Assembly: GCA_038503035.1 (NCBI GenBank)
Contig: JAVSML010024234.1
Location: 238,826-302,825 of the forward strand
DNA from: Crocodylus rhombifer
Lineage: Eukaryota; Chordata; Crocodylia; Crocodylidae
Direction of reading: 5' to 3'
DNA length: 64,000 nt
Every line of letters starts with the position of its first letter. Within the stretch, counting starts at the first letter, position 1. The translations under genes and the position numbers were made by a program. Below the pieces are notes generated by a model. The model was not told where the DNA came from. It saw only the letters and a program-made list of their open reading frames with translations, and ran no database searches. Shown here one piece after another: positions 21,792-31,235 of the stretch.

Positions 21792-23242
21792 TCAACAAAG
21801 TTTTGGCTGAGTTTTCTCATATTCTGAAGACAAAAAGTGATTGAGTGTTTGAGGATTGGAATCTTCAATGCAAGGGTATAATGAGGCACTTGGGGAGGGG
21901 GATGCACAGACTTTGTGCAAGAGGGCGTTACAGCACGCAAATAAGAGGAGAGTAATTAAACACAACACAACAGTGGTGATCAGGAGGTGAAGGATGCCCG
22001 CTCCTAGGCCTCCGAGGTTGGGCAACCAGCTCCAGAGAGAATCAAAGACAGTGGGTTCACGTTCCTGACTTTTCCACAACTCAAAAACCTGTTCAGCTGA
22101 CAAAATGTGTTTGTTTATACCTTGGGAATTTTCTGGGACATAAGTACGACATTCATTCCCAATTAAAGCACATACCCCACCCTGAGAAGCTAAAACATAA
22201 TCTAGGGCCTGACAGTTTTGAAGAGATAATAAACTAAGTTGATAAATCTCAGAGTTAAGGCTCCTTTCAATAGCTAAAGTGTCATTAGCAAATTTTGTAA
22301 AGAACGTAGAAAGTTGACGATACAGCTTGGCTAACCGGCCTACTCCATATGCCGGGAGAAGGATCATGCCAAATCGGTCTCCCTCACTAAGAGGTGGCGG
22401 AGTTGCATAGAGGGATCTCTGGCATCTTGGGCGGCCAGGGGGGGATGGGTTAAAACTCGAAGAGGAGGGGCAAGAAACCCTATGTAGCAACTTCCATACC
22501 AGCCATCAGGTAGCCATTTGTAGGCCGAGGTACCACAAATCCAGAAAGTTTCCCCATTTCCCACAATTCCATTAAGCCCCTCTCGCATTCGACTGGATTG
22601 ATCTGGTGTAAAGAAAAACAAGCCTTCGCCAGTGTCACAACCAGAGCTATTATACAAAGGCATGGATATGTTTTGATCAGGAGAGAGATAATATTGGCAT
22701 GAACTATTGCCGGCGAACCAAGTATGGTTCGTGGTTTCATTTTGAGTATAACAAAGCAGCCCAGGGGGAACTAAACGTAAGCGGATAGGCTGGGGGATAT
22801 AGGAGTCATTCCACTCTGGCTTCCATGAGGAATTGGAGAGACTGAAAGGAGCCTCTTTGGTACAGTTGCTAGCTAAGTGTGGTCGCCCAGGAGCGATTCC
22901 AGGTATGGAGGGGTATACTGAGGGGTTAAAGATAGAGTCATGGTATTTTGTAATATTAATGGCTATTTCTTCCTGGCAGATATCTGACCAGTTACTAGGA
23001 ATAGCTCGCCATGGGAGTCCTGCAGCGTGATAAGGGATTTGGGAACATATCCAACAGTTAGATAGGTTAAACTCACTGGCAAAAGTAACCTTCAATGCTT
23101 CGTAGGTGTTTGTAACGAAGTCTGCTGGGTCCCCTCCCCATCCTGCATGTAAAGAGAATGCAGCAGAAGGTAGCAGGAAAAGAAAGCTTACAATGGAAAG
23201 GGAAAATGTTACAGTAGTCTTGAAACTTAAACTAGAATTCAT
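21792..23242 (-). pseudogene. env: env: SU and TM in two frames
   Basis: SU starts at an ATG at 23242, 10 bp after the integrase stop. Residues 10-29 form a hydrophobic signal peptide, CWIC at residues 63-66 is the gamma-type CXXC, and about eleven N-glycosylation sequons follow. A frame change occurs near the seven-base G run at 22438-22444 (plus), just before the SU/TM boundary. The TM frame (22490-21792) has a degenerate cleavage site (RCQR), a fusion-peptide-like FGMILLPAYGVG, a heptad region, an LDYVLASQGGVC immunosuppressive-type segment, a CX6C pair, a membrane anchor at residues 165-187 and a cytoplasmic tail. The residue after the second Cys, which is Cys in CX6CC envelopes, is Arg (codon at 22146-22148). 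Not expressible as a full Env. Confidence 0.9.
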
Positions 23243-23252
23243 ACTGTCAATT

Positions 23253-24530
23253 CTAAACTTTTTCCCTTTTAAATAGCAACTTTAGTCCCAGGTCGTCAGG
23301 GGGCTGGACGGTCCACTGTTCCTTAGGTGGAGTAGGCACCGGTTTCAGACGAGAGTGATGAATCCAGTTCTGGTGTCCGTCGACCTTTGCCGCTGTGTGG
23401 GAAACTAGTAGAACAGTGTGAGGTCCTTTCCACTTCTCTTGGAGGGGCTCATTCTTCCAGGTACGAATGAGCATGGAATCTCCCAGTTGTAATGAGTGGA
23501 CTGGAGCATCCAACGGAAGAGGCTGAAAGTCTTTAGTATACCTATGGAGAGAAGAAAGAACAGCAGACAGAGAGCACATATACCTTGACAAAATACTACA
23601 TCCTATTTCCCACTCCCCTGCTAGAACCGGCGTCCCGTTCATAGGCCATGCCCTTCCAAACATAATCTCAAAGGGGCTAAGCCCTAATCTTCCCTTGGGG
23701 AGGGCACGGATACGAAGCAAAGCAAGGGGCAAAGCATCGGGCCATTGCAGAGAGGCCTCCTGGCAGATCTTTGATAGATGACGCTTGAGGGTCTGATTTG
23801 TACATTCTACTACACCACTAGCTTGTGGTCGCCATGCAGTATGGAGTTTCCAGGGGATCTGTAAGGCATCTGAGATGTTTTGGATGATCTTTGAAGTGAA
23901 ATGTGTTCCGTTGTCAGATTCCATCCACTGGGGAAGTCCGAAGCGGGGAATAACTTCCCTGTCGAATTTTAGAGCTACAGTCTTGGCTGTACAATTGCGA
24001 CATGGAAAGGCTTCAGGCCATCCGCTGAATCGATCTATTATAACAAGGAGATACGTAAATCCTTGAGTTCGGGGGAACTCAGTAAAGTCTATTTGCCAAA
24101 CCAGTCCGGGGCCTGGAGTAGGTTCCAAAGTGGCTGGAGGTGCTGAGAGACTGGGTCGAGGGTTATTCTTTTGACAAATCGAACAGCTGGCCTGTATTTG
24201 GGAGGCCAGAGGTCGAAGTCCAGAGGTTAGAAAATATTTGTTCACCAACTGAGTGAGAGCTTCTTTTCCAACGTGTGTAGTTTGATGTAGCCGTTGCAAC
24301 ACCGGCTGGGTCAGGCTCTTTGGTAGGAGGATCCTCCCGGCCGTGGAGCAGAGCCATCCCTTCTTTTCTTGGAGACCAAGCTTGTCGGCTAGTTCTTTTT
24401 CTTCATACGAGTACTGGGGATCCGGGAGCTCCCCCACTGATGGAATGAGAGCATGCATAGGGATGTCAGCAGGTCTCGGTGTCCTCAGGGTGGCAGCAAT
24501 TTTAGCTTCTCTGTCTGCCCGGGCATTACG
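23253..24530 (-). CDS. pol: pol: integrase region, intact frame
   Basis: A frame of at least 401 codons (counting from the Met at 24458) is open to its stop at 23255-23253. It contains a zinc-binding HHCC module (His58, His62, Cys92, Cys95), then a DD35E core with Asp124 in WQIDF, Asp182 in ESDNGT and Glu218 in SGVVE, and a C-terminal domain with a WKGPHTVLL-type GPY/F block. Length fits a gammaretroviral integrase. It would normally be released from Gag-Pro-Pol, and upstream breaks mean it cannot be made that way here. It is the only pol domain without a visible break. Confidence 0.9.
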   Translation of the reverse strand, partial: RNARADREAKIAATLRTPRPADIPMHALIPSVGELPDPQYSYEEKELADKLGLQEKKGWLCSTAGRILLPKSLTQPVLQRLHQTTHVGKEALTQLVNKYFLTSGLRPLASQIQASCSICQKNNPRPSLSAPPATLEPTPGPGLVWQIDFTEFPRTQGFTYLLVIIDRFSGWPEAFPCRNCTAKTVALKFDREVIPRFGLPQWMESDNGTHFTSKIIQNISDALQIPWKLHTAWRPQASGVVECTNQTLKRHLSKICQEASLQWPDALPLALLRIRALPKGRLGLSPFEIMFGRAWPMNGTPVLAGEWEIGCSILSRYMCSLSAVLSSLHRYTKDFQPLPLDAPVHSLQLGDSMLIRTWKNEPLQEKWKGPHTVLLVSHTAAKVDGHQNWIHHSRLKPVPTPPKEQWTVQPPDDLGLKLLFKREKV

Positions 24531-25447
24531 TCTTGACCCTCTTTCTGATGTGCCTTACAGTGCATTACTGCCACTTCCGAGGGAAGTTGAACAGCTTCCA
24601 AGAGTCGGAGAATTTGGGGTCCATGCTTCACTGGGGAGCCTTGGGCTGTCAGCAGTCCCCTTTGTTTCCATAGGCCAGCATGGGCATGCAGTACTCCAAA
24701 AGCATACCTAGAGTCGGTATAGATGTTGACTTGTTTCCCTTTTGATAGTTCTAGTGCCCGGGTCAGGGCCACCAGTTCAGCAAGTTGAGCAGATGTTCCG
24801 GCGGGCAAACCCTTGGCCTCAACAACATCATAGAGGGTCACAACAGCATAACCTGCCCTCCTCTGCCCTTCTACAACAATGCTACTGCCATCAGTGTACC
24901 ACTCACAATCAGCATTCAGAAGTGGCTGATCCTGTAGGTCTGGACGGCTGGGGTACTGTGCATCTATGATGTCTAAACAATCATGCTCTTGTTCTTCCGT
25001 TTCAGGTAAGAGAGTAGCCGGGTTGAGGGAGGGGCAGGGCTGCAGAGTCACTTCAGGGTTCTCCAACAGCTTAGCTTGGTACCGAGCCACTCGAGCCTGG
25101 GTGAGCCAGAGACCCCCCTTCATGTCTAGCAGAGCCTGGACCATATGTGGGGTATACACCTGCACGACTCCTCCCAGCGTTAACTTTTCAGCTTCCTCAA
25201 GTATTAGGGCAGTTGCCACAACTGGTCGTAAACACACTGGCCATCCCTTGGCAACTGGATCAAGCTGTTTGGAGAAATAAGCCCCTTTCACACAGTCATA
25301 TAGTGGTTTTGCCCATAGTCCAAATTCAGGGATCCATATTCTGCAAAAACCTGCCATGCCGAGGAACGCCCTGAGCCGCTTATGATTGCTTGGGATGGGA
25401 ACCTGGCATATAGCCTCCTTTTGCTCGCTTGAAAGCTGACGCTCCCC
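24530..25447 (-). pseudogene. pol: pol: RT connection and RNase H
   Basis: The frame follows directly after an in-frame TAA (25450-25448) that ends the RT core reading. RNase H catalytic residues are visible in WYTDGSS (Asp), AQLAELVAL (Glu) and NIYTDSRYA (Asp), and the HCKAHQKEG block precedes the fourth Asp. A one-base frame change at about 24530 falls at that fourth Asp, moving the reading into the integrase frame. The domain degrades the RNA strand during reverse transcription in active relatives. Confidence 0.88.
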
Positions 25448-25855
25448 TTATCTTATGTGAAATCCCAGGTATCGTACTTCGGGTAGAGCAATTTGAGCTT
25501 TATTTCGAGCCACCCGATACCCTCGAAGCCCAATAAAGTTCAGGAGGCTTACCGTGGCGTTAAGGCAGGAGTTTAAATCTATGGCAGCAATTAATAAATC
25601 ATCCACATATTGTAACAAGAGAACTTCATGCTCATTATTCCACTCCTCCAAGTCTTTAGCTAAGGACTGGCCAAAAAGGGTAGGAGAGTTCTTAAATCCC
25701 TGGGCTAATACTGTCCAACAAAGTTGTTTCTTAACCCTCTTTCTGTCCTCCCATTCAAAAGAGAATATCTCCTGAGAGGGGGGGTCAACTGGAATCGTAA
25801 AGAAAGCGTCTTTCAAATCAAGAACTGAGAAATGAGTATACTGCCCCCTACGGAG
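25448..25855 (-). pseudogene. pol: pol: RT palm core
   Basis: It contains the motif A Asp in KDAFFTIPVD, the SPTLFGQ block and the catalytic YVDD at residues 70-73 of the 25816 frame, then the LGFHIR stretch that precedes an in-frame TAA. A one-base shift near 25855 separates it from the RT fingers frame. All catalytic Asp residues are present, so decay here is by frame rather than by active-site change. Confidence 0.9.
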
Positions 25856-26120
25856 GCCAGCAAGGTATACGGGTTTGGGACGAGGGGATGAATAGTTTTA
25901 ACCCGTTCGTTAACCGCCCTTAGGTCCTGCACCAGTCGATATGTGCCATCAGGCTTCAGTACCGGCAAGATAGGAGTGTTCCAGGCTGACTGACACTCTC
26001 GCAGTATGCCGTACTTTAGGAAACAGTCTATAGTCTCCTGCAGTCCCTCTCTGGCTTCCCTTTTGATTGGGTACTGCTTGATTCGTACTGGACCTTTTCC
26101 TGGCAGTAGTTGGATATTAA
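25855..26120 (-). pseudogene. pol: pol: RT N-terminal (fingers) region
   Basis: The RT N-terminal pattern is present: an LLPGKGPVRIKQYPI-type block, a helix with EGLQETI, then NTPILPVLKPDGTYRLVQDLR. It is in a different frame from both the protease upstream (shift at about 26120) and the palm downstream (shift at about 25855). Confidence 0.88.
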
Positions 26121-26603
26121 TGGAGTTTGATGTGTAGCCTTTCCAGGGACCCCCTCTGCCCACACCAAAGGGTATACCTGGTCTTCCCACTGGTTCCACT
26201 CCGGGGGAGCGTTCATGGCTGAGAGTTCAACCGCGAGGGTCATTATCCATGCATTTTCAGGGGGCAATGTGAGGGTTATTTCATCCTGGGTAAAATGCAG
26301 TGATGCACCTAATCGACAAAACAGGTCTCGTCCTAGCAGGGGTGTTGGGCAATCTGGAAGGTAGACCAATTTGTAAGAGAGAGCCCGGTCTCCCAGAGCA
26401 CATTCTGCAGGAGCATACACTGGGCACTGAGTCTTTTTTCCCGTGGCACTCACCACAGTGAGAGAGTCTGCTACGGGAAGTTGAAGAGGTTGATTTACAG
26501 CGGTCCGTGCTGCCCCGGAGTCTATCAAAAAATCAATTTCTGAATTTCCCACCCGCATTTTTACTCGGGGTTCCGGGGGTGGGGTGGTCCGTTTCCCCGA
26601 CAC
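26120..26603 (-). pseudogene. pro: pro: retroviral aspartic protease
   Basis: The active site is DSG (Asp28 in FLIDSGAARTAV), with flap and LLGRDLFCRLGA blocks at the expected spacing. DSG is an accepted variant of DTG. Relative to gag it lies in the -1 frame; an in-frame stop about 13 bases before the gag TAG limits how far upstream this frame is open. In-frame readthrough of the gag TAG would meet another stop after 14 codons. Gammaretroviruses usually use in-frame readthrough, so a one-base indel is likely. Confidence 0.85.
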
Positions 26604-26605
26604 CC

Positions 26606-28014
26606 CTACTCCTGTCCTTCAGCTGTCATTACAGGAGTGCAGTCTCTCCCTTTCTCTGGGCATTCATTCTTCCAGTGTCCCTCTTGCCAGCATAAGGCAC
26701 ACTGGTTCCATCCCAGGCGTCTTTCTTGTGGGCCAGGGCGCCCGCACCCATGACCCCTTATGCCTCTCCCACCTTCTTGTGGCCTTTCTCTGACTCCAGC
26801 CTGTACTGCTGCTACTAGCATTCTAACTTGTCTCTTGTCCTTTTCTCCTTCTCTGAGAGTATACGCCCTGTTTGCAGTTTCCAGGATTTGTGCTACAGAC
26901 ATACCCATTAAGTCTTCCTTCTTTTGTAACTTCCTCTTTATATCAGGGGCTGCACGGCTGGTAAAAATACCCTTTATAATTGCCTCCATCGCCTGATCAT
27001 CAGGGTCTGCATTGGGATTTTGCCGAATGGCATCCTGGATGCGCTGTAGGAATGCAATGGGACTTTCCTTCGGCTCCTGTACTATTTCATATGGCTTTGC
27101 CCAGTTATTATGTTGGACAGCCGAGTGCCTGAGCCCATGCATAAGTAGTTCTTTGTAAGAGGTAAGACGGGTATGATCCACAGGATTGTTAGGGTCCCAT
27201 CTAGGGTCTGCTAGGGGAACCACATCTGCCGGAACAGGAACATTGACAGGATCCCTTTCATGCCTCTGCTGTGCTTCCTCCCTTGCTTTGGAAATAACTT
27301 GATTCTGCTCTACTTCAGATAACAAGGTTCACCTAAGGATATTACAGTCGTCCCAATCAGGCTTGTGACTAGCTAAACATCCCTCAAAGACAGAGATAAA
27401 CTTACTCGGGCTAGTTGAAAATTCTCCAGCCTGTGCTTTAAAAGCCGCCAGGTCCACTGGGTTAAAAGGTACATGGGTGTATACTTGCATGGTCTGGGCT
27501 GCACGCCCATCTGCCCCAGGCTGGGCTATTACAGTTTCAGTAAGTAAAGGATAAAATCCCACTGAGGGAGGGATCTCTGGGACTGGGGGCATCTGACCTT
27601 TATATGGTGGAGGTGTTAAAGCCGAAGGGGACGCCGACTCTGGCATTACAGTAATGGGAGGGGAATGCTGAGACTCAACACTAACAACTACTGATCCTGT
27701 TGGAGTCAAATTACACTTCTGCAAAATATCTGTCTTGTTCCATAAAGCCATAAACAATTGTGCATACAAATGTTCATTCCACTTACCCGTCCGCTGACAA
27801 AACAGGAGTAATTGGAGAATTGTATTGTAGTTAATTGACCCTTCCGGAGGCCACCTTTCCTGATCCTCCAGTTGATATTGAGGCCATTCCACTGTACAGA
27901 ACCTTTTAAGATCATTTTTAGTCATTAGATCTGACTTAAACAGTTTCCAATTAGTCAGAATGCATTCTAAGGGTGTACACCGTACCCTGCCAACCGTACT
28001 CTGTCCCTGCCCAT
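26606..28014 (-). pseudogene. gag: gag: matrix, capsid, nucleocapsid
   Basis: An ATG followed by Gly at 28014-28009 resembles a myristoylated MA start, but it is one frame away from the downstream MA reading. From 27925 the reading shows MA, a Pro-rich region with the PPPY late motif (residues 105-108 of that frame), the capsid major-homology-type region and an NC with one knuckle, CALCWQEGHWKNEC. A TGA at 27331-27329 interrupts capsid with the same frame on both sides. The final stop is TAG at 26608-26606. A single CCHC knuckle and PPPY are gamma-like. Confidence 0.88.
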
Positions 28015-28311
28015 ACTCTAGGGAGACACTGGGCGTCCCCAGGTCCTACAGGGAGACACTGGGCATCCCCAGGTCTTAACAGACAATGCTCTGAACTTAT
28101 CCTACCTTATCCAAGGGACCGGTTTCACACCATCGCCCACGATCGCTTCTCCACTATTAGAGCGCGTTGCACCGTTGTGCCCTCCAGGGTCGATCAAACC
28201 ACGTCTCTGCCGAGGCCCCCGATGAAACCACCAGTACGCGCTGGGCATCGGTTGTTGCCGCAAGTCATCGACTCCAGGAGGGATCCGGGCAAGGCGAAAT
28301 GTTAGCCTCGA
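28015..28311 (-). other. proviral 5' leader with tandem repeat
   Basis: Untranslated leader between PBS and gag. A unit of about 30 bp starting GGGAGACACTGGGC on plus occurs twice in tandem (28020-28079), with two or three changes. In active retroviruses this interval holds the packaging signal and major splice donor; neither can be proved here. Confidence 0.6.
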
Positions 28312-28329
28312 GCCCCATGTTGGGCGCCA
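28312..28329 (-). promoter_or_regulatory. primer-binding site, tRNA-Lys(1,2)-like
   Basis: The minus strand reads TGGCGCCCAACATGGGGC, four bases after the 5' LTR. This matches the 3' end of vertebrate tRNA-Lys(1,2) with one difference at position 12. Lys primers are usual for beta- and lentiviruses but uncommon among gamma-like ERVs. Confidence 0.85.
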
Positions 28330-28333
28330 AAAC

Positions 28334-28803
28334 TGTTGCCGGCACAAGGTGCCCGAGGGAGGCAACAATTGGGTTCGTTGCCCGGTGTGCGTCGCGCCAA
28401 ATAAACACACTGGGGGAGAAGCAGACAGAGTTTATTTGAGCTCAAGTAAAAGGCACAGGGAGACTGTATTGTCTCAAATCCTGCATACCTAACCCTGCAA
28501 CAGCGAGATCTTTATACCCCGGTCAGTTTCACTGTCAATGATTTTCCACCAGCTGGCCCCCCTCTTTCTCCCCTTTCCCTCCTCCTTTCTCTCTCCGAGC
28601 GGTGCCCTTGCATTCCACAGATAACAGTTTTAGCTCGCCTGCTTTCCAGAAGGACAGGAGATTGCAGGCGCCAAAGAAAGGGTTGCAAAGGTTGGGCAAG
28701 GGGGGGTTTTGGCTCACCTGAGCCTGGAGCAGAAGGACTTCCTCAACACTCGTGGTCTTCCATCCCTCTGAGTTACCCAGGGTTATGCCCAGTGACACCA
28801 ACA
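28334..28803 (-). repeat. 5' LTR of the provirus
   Basis: 470 bp with the same TG..CA ends as the 3' LTR. The TATA box (TATAAAG) lies at 28510-28516 and AATAAA at 28431-28436 in viral sense. The upstream flank AAAC (28804-28807) is the duplicated target. Confidence 0.95.
28510..28516 (-). promoter_or_regulatory. TATA box of the proviral promoter
   Basis: TATAAAG on the minus strand in the 5' LTR, with the poly(A) signal about 75 bp further in the viral direction, giving a normal U3-R-U5 layout. Confidence 0.75.
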
Positions 28804-28807
28804 AAAC

Positions 28808-29155
28808 CATGTTGGCTATCCTTCAGCATCATGCCTTCTATCAGTCTCTCACAAACGGACTTCTTGATAATTTTTTCCAAAATTTTACCCAGTATTAAGG
28901 TCAAACTGACCGGCCTATAGTTTCTTGGACCCTCCCTCCTTTCGTTCTTAAAGATTGGCACTACATTGGCCCTTTTCCAGTCTTCTGGGATCTCTCCTGA
29001 GCACCATGAGTCTTCAAATACCTTCACCAACAGTCTTGCAATTACTCCAACCAATTCCCTCAGCACTCTTGGGTGCAGTCCATTTGGTCCGCCAACTTGA
29101 ATACACTCAGCCGCTCTAAGTACTCCCTCACTAGTTTGACACTGACCATTAGTTG
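28808..29155 (-). mobile_element. CR1 LINE fragment, RT N-terminal part (part 3 of split element)
   Basis: The minus strand shows the CR1 order: LVREYLERLSVFK, then LHPRVLRELVGVI, then IPEDWKRANVVPIFK, then NYRPVSLTLILGKILEK and QHGF. It continues across the two insertions to 20517. This gives one CR1 of about 620 bp in three pieces. Confidence 0.85.
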
Positions 29156-29400
29156 GCAATAATCTCTCCCCGCCACATCCGTCCAGTGTCCGACTAGGCT
29201 CTGTGCAGCACCCCCAATTACCCTGAAGTACCCATATTCTTGGCAAATGCCCTCTACCCACTTAGTCCAGAGTCGGGCACGTACTCTTTCATTAGTGCAA
29301 TGTGTCTGAAACAAGCCTGGTCTTCTTTGGTTTGGCTTACCTCCTCCCCACAACCCATGCCTCTACAACCCTTCCCGTTATAGCAGACAGACATGGATGA
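29156..29400 (-). other. unassigned stretch with 97-codon minus frame
   Basis: Upstream of the recognisable CR1 the minus frame continues (an RARLWTKWVEGICQEYGYF-like segment). I do not recognise this peptide. It may be the 3' margin of the Harbinger element next to it or a divergent CR1 part. Confidence 0.3.
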
Positions 29401-29432
29401 AAATTCATTTTAATTTCACGAAAGAATCTACT

Positions 29433-29438
29433 TTATTG
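29433..29438 (-). promoter_or_regulatory. possible poly(A) signal of the Myb/SANT gene
   Basis: AATAAA on the minus strand, downstream of the Myb/SANT-type frame remains and followed by an A/T-rich stretch. Confidence 0.4.
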
Positions 29439-29879
29439 TCAGTAACCAAAGCAGAACTGAAATAATGCAGGAACACAATGCCCACTCCCTGATTTCCTAC
29501 AGAAGCAGTAGCACTAACAAATAAAAACCCATCACCCATCATAGGCCCTTCTCCCCCCCGCCCCCCATCCCACCTCTGTCTCACCCTCCCCTTTGTCCCT
29601 AAAGCATAGTGGCACATTCTTTTGCTTGCTAGAGTAGGGGCACCCTTCACTCGCAGGCACAGTGGCTGTCTCTGAGGTTGTCACTATGGGGAGCTGGTCA
29701 TGGATAGGGGTTTCTATGAGGGTCAGCTCATGGTTTGGGGCATGCACAGTGGATGTCGCATGGGTGATCCGGGGTTGGGGGGCAGGTCATGAATGGGATC
29801 CGGGGTAACACAGCTAAGGAGCTCCTCTCTAAACATGCCCTCCATTCACTAGGTCTGGGATATCCTGACAGCACTGTCT

Positions 29880-31235
29880 AGCCAGGTCAGAATTCCCTTG
29901 TGCTGGCCATGATGTCATGGTGAGCTGCTGCCTCTTGCTCTTCAACCTTTCTATACACCTCCTGGAGTTTGTCCCACTCTTTATCAGTGAACCATACTTG
30001 TAATTCCAAGGCTGCCACCAAAGCCTCCATCATGAATTCTCTTGACCATCACAGCCTGAAGTGGTGTTCATGCATTCACTCAGATCTGGTCTGTGCTGAT
30101 GTCCATGCTTCAAGCACGTGCATCAAAAATCCAGCGGATGCAGTAGCTGGTAACAGGAATGGGGGAAAAAATGGTATTCGTGGTAAAAAATCTCATCCCT
30201 GCTCCCTGTAGTGGATGGACTATTGGTGATCACCAAACAGCATCCCTCCCACTTGGCAAATGAATGCAGCCACGCGCAAAGGATGATTATGCAGGAACCC
30301 AGCTATCTCCCCAGTCCACCAAGGAGTTCATTGTACATCTCTCAGCAGCACAAATTCCTGCTGCTAAATGAATTAACACTTCTCCCCCCACCAAGCAAGG
30401 TGGGCACAGCATGTCCAACCCCATGTAAATGAAACATCATGTGACTGCAAGCAGTGGACATATTTGCTGCTTACAAAATTAACACCCTGTCTCCCACCTC
30501 ACTGCATTTGGCCTTGGCACAAAAGTGGAGCTAGATCCATGTAAGCCCCAGTCACCCAAACTGATCTAATGCTCCTTCCCTGTAACTTAGCAGTCCCTAG
30601 GCATAGATCCTTGGGCATCTCCAGTACCAACACCGATTTTTGGGTCTCTGGAATTCCTGTCATATCCCACAATTCTGGGGACAGTGCTATCATGGAATCC
30701 AATGCATCCTCCTCCTCTGGGTTTTGTTGGTAAGGCATCGAGGAGAGTGGGGTCATGGTTAAGACAACTTTGTCTCTGCTGTCCCCATCCTCCAGCTGCT
30801 GCAAGCACTCACTTTCTGCCTCTGACTGGTTGCCTGAAGGCTGTGCAGTGCATGTTGCACTGCCTGCTGCAGTGGCAGGACAATCTGTGAACTCTTGCAG
30901 GCTAGGTGATTCTGTGGCCTCCTGCACCCCTGTCATTCCAAAGGATCAGTGGTAAGCATCACCTGCATCCTTCACAAGAATGCAGGACAGCTGCTCATAG
31001 AATGGGGCTATTGTATGTCCTAGGCCCAAACAAGAATTCTTGTCCATGGCTCGATGGAAAGGGCCTTCATCTTGCTGCAACTGTGCCCGGTCCTGAGTGT
31101 GGCTGTGCACCTTAATTTCCTGGGTAATGGCTGCATAGACTGGTTTATTTAATCGATTTTCCATCTGCACCAGAACTTTTTGTTCCCCCAAATATCAATC
31201 AAATCTGCCAGTTCTTCTGTCCCTTTAAGCACACA
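29880..31235 (-). pseudogene. Harbinger companion: Myb/SANT-type DNA-binding protein remains
   Basis: Near 31235-31190 the minus strand encodes ELADLIDIWG, the N-terminal helix of the Myb/SANT (MSANTD) fold. After a one-base shift in a G run near 31185 it continues with NKPVYAAITQEI and, near 31010-30960, PFYEQLSCIL. The spacing fits these proteins. A 145-codon frame (30936-30499) rich in Ser and Glu follows, typical of their disordered middle. Residues encoded at about 30060-29890 (KEWDKLQEVYRKVEEQEAAA) look like a helical C-terminal part. In Harbinger transposons this protein binds DNA and helps import the transposase. Broken by shifts and stops. Confidence 0.65.

Larger units (their letters stand above)
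21304..28803 (-). mobile_element. complete gammaretrovirus-like provirus (7,500 bp, minus strand), coding regions broken
   Basis: A whole provirus with LTRs of 468 and 470 bp, a primer-binding site, gag, pro, pol and env in order, and a polypurine tract. Target duplication AAAC lies at 21300-21303 and 28804-28807; four bases is the size made by gammaretroviral integrases. Gamma-like traits are a PPPY motif and a single CCHC knuckle in Gag, a YVDD RT, a DD35E integrase, and an Env with CXXC in SU and a gamma-type TM. LTRs differ by six substitutions and one 2-bp indel. At least seven breaks occur: gag start frame, gag stop, pro-RT shift, RT shift, RT stop, RNase H shift and env shift. It is a fossil, not a working virus. 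It sits inside a CR1 of the same orientation. Confidence 0.95.

Noticed and set aside
21792..23242. Domesticated (syncytin-like) envelope
   Set aside because: The SU and TM parts are in different frames and the cleavage site is degenerate; no evidence of preservation.
26590..26625. Confident call of a programmed -1 frameshift site
   Set aside because: No slippery heptamer is visible in the short overlap; an indel is the simpler explanation.
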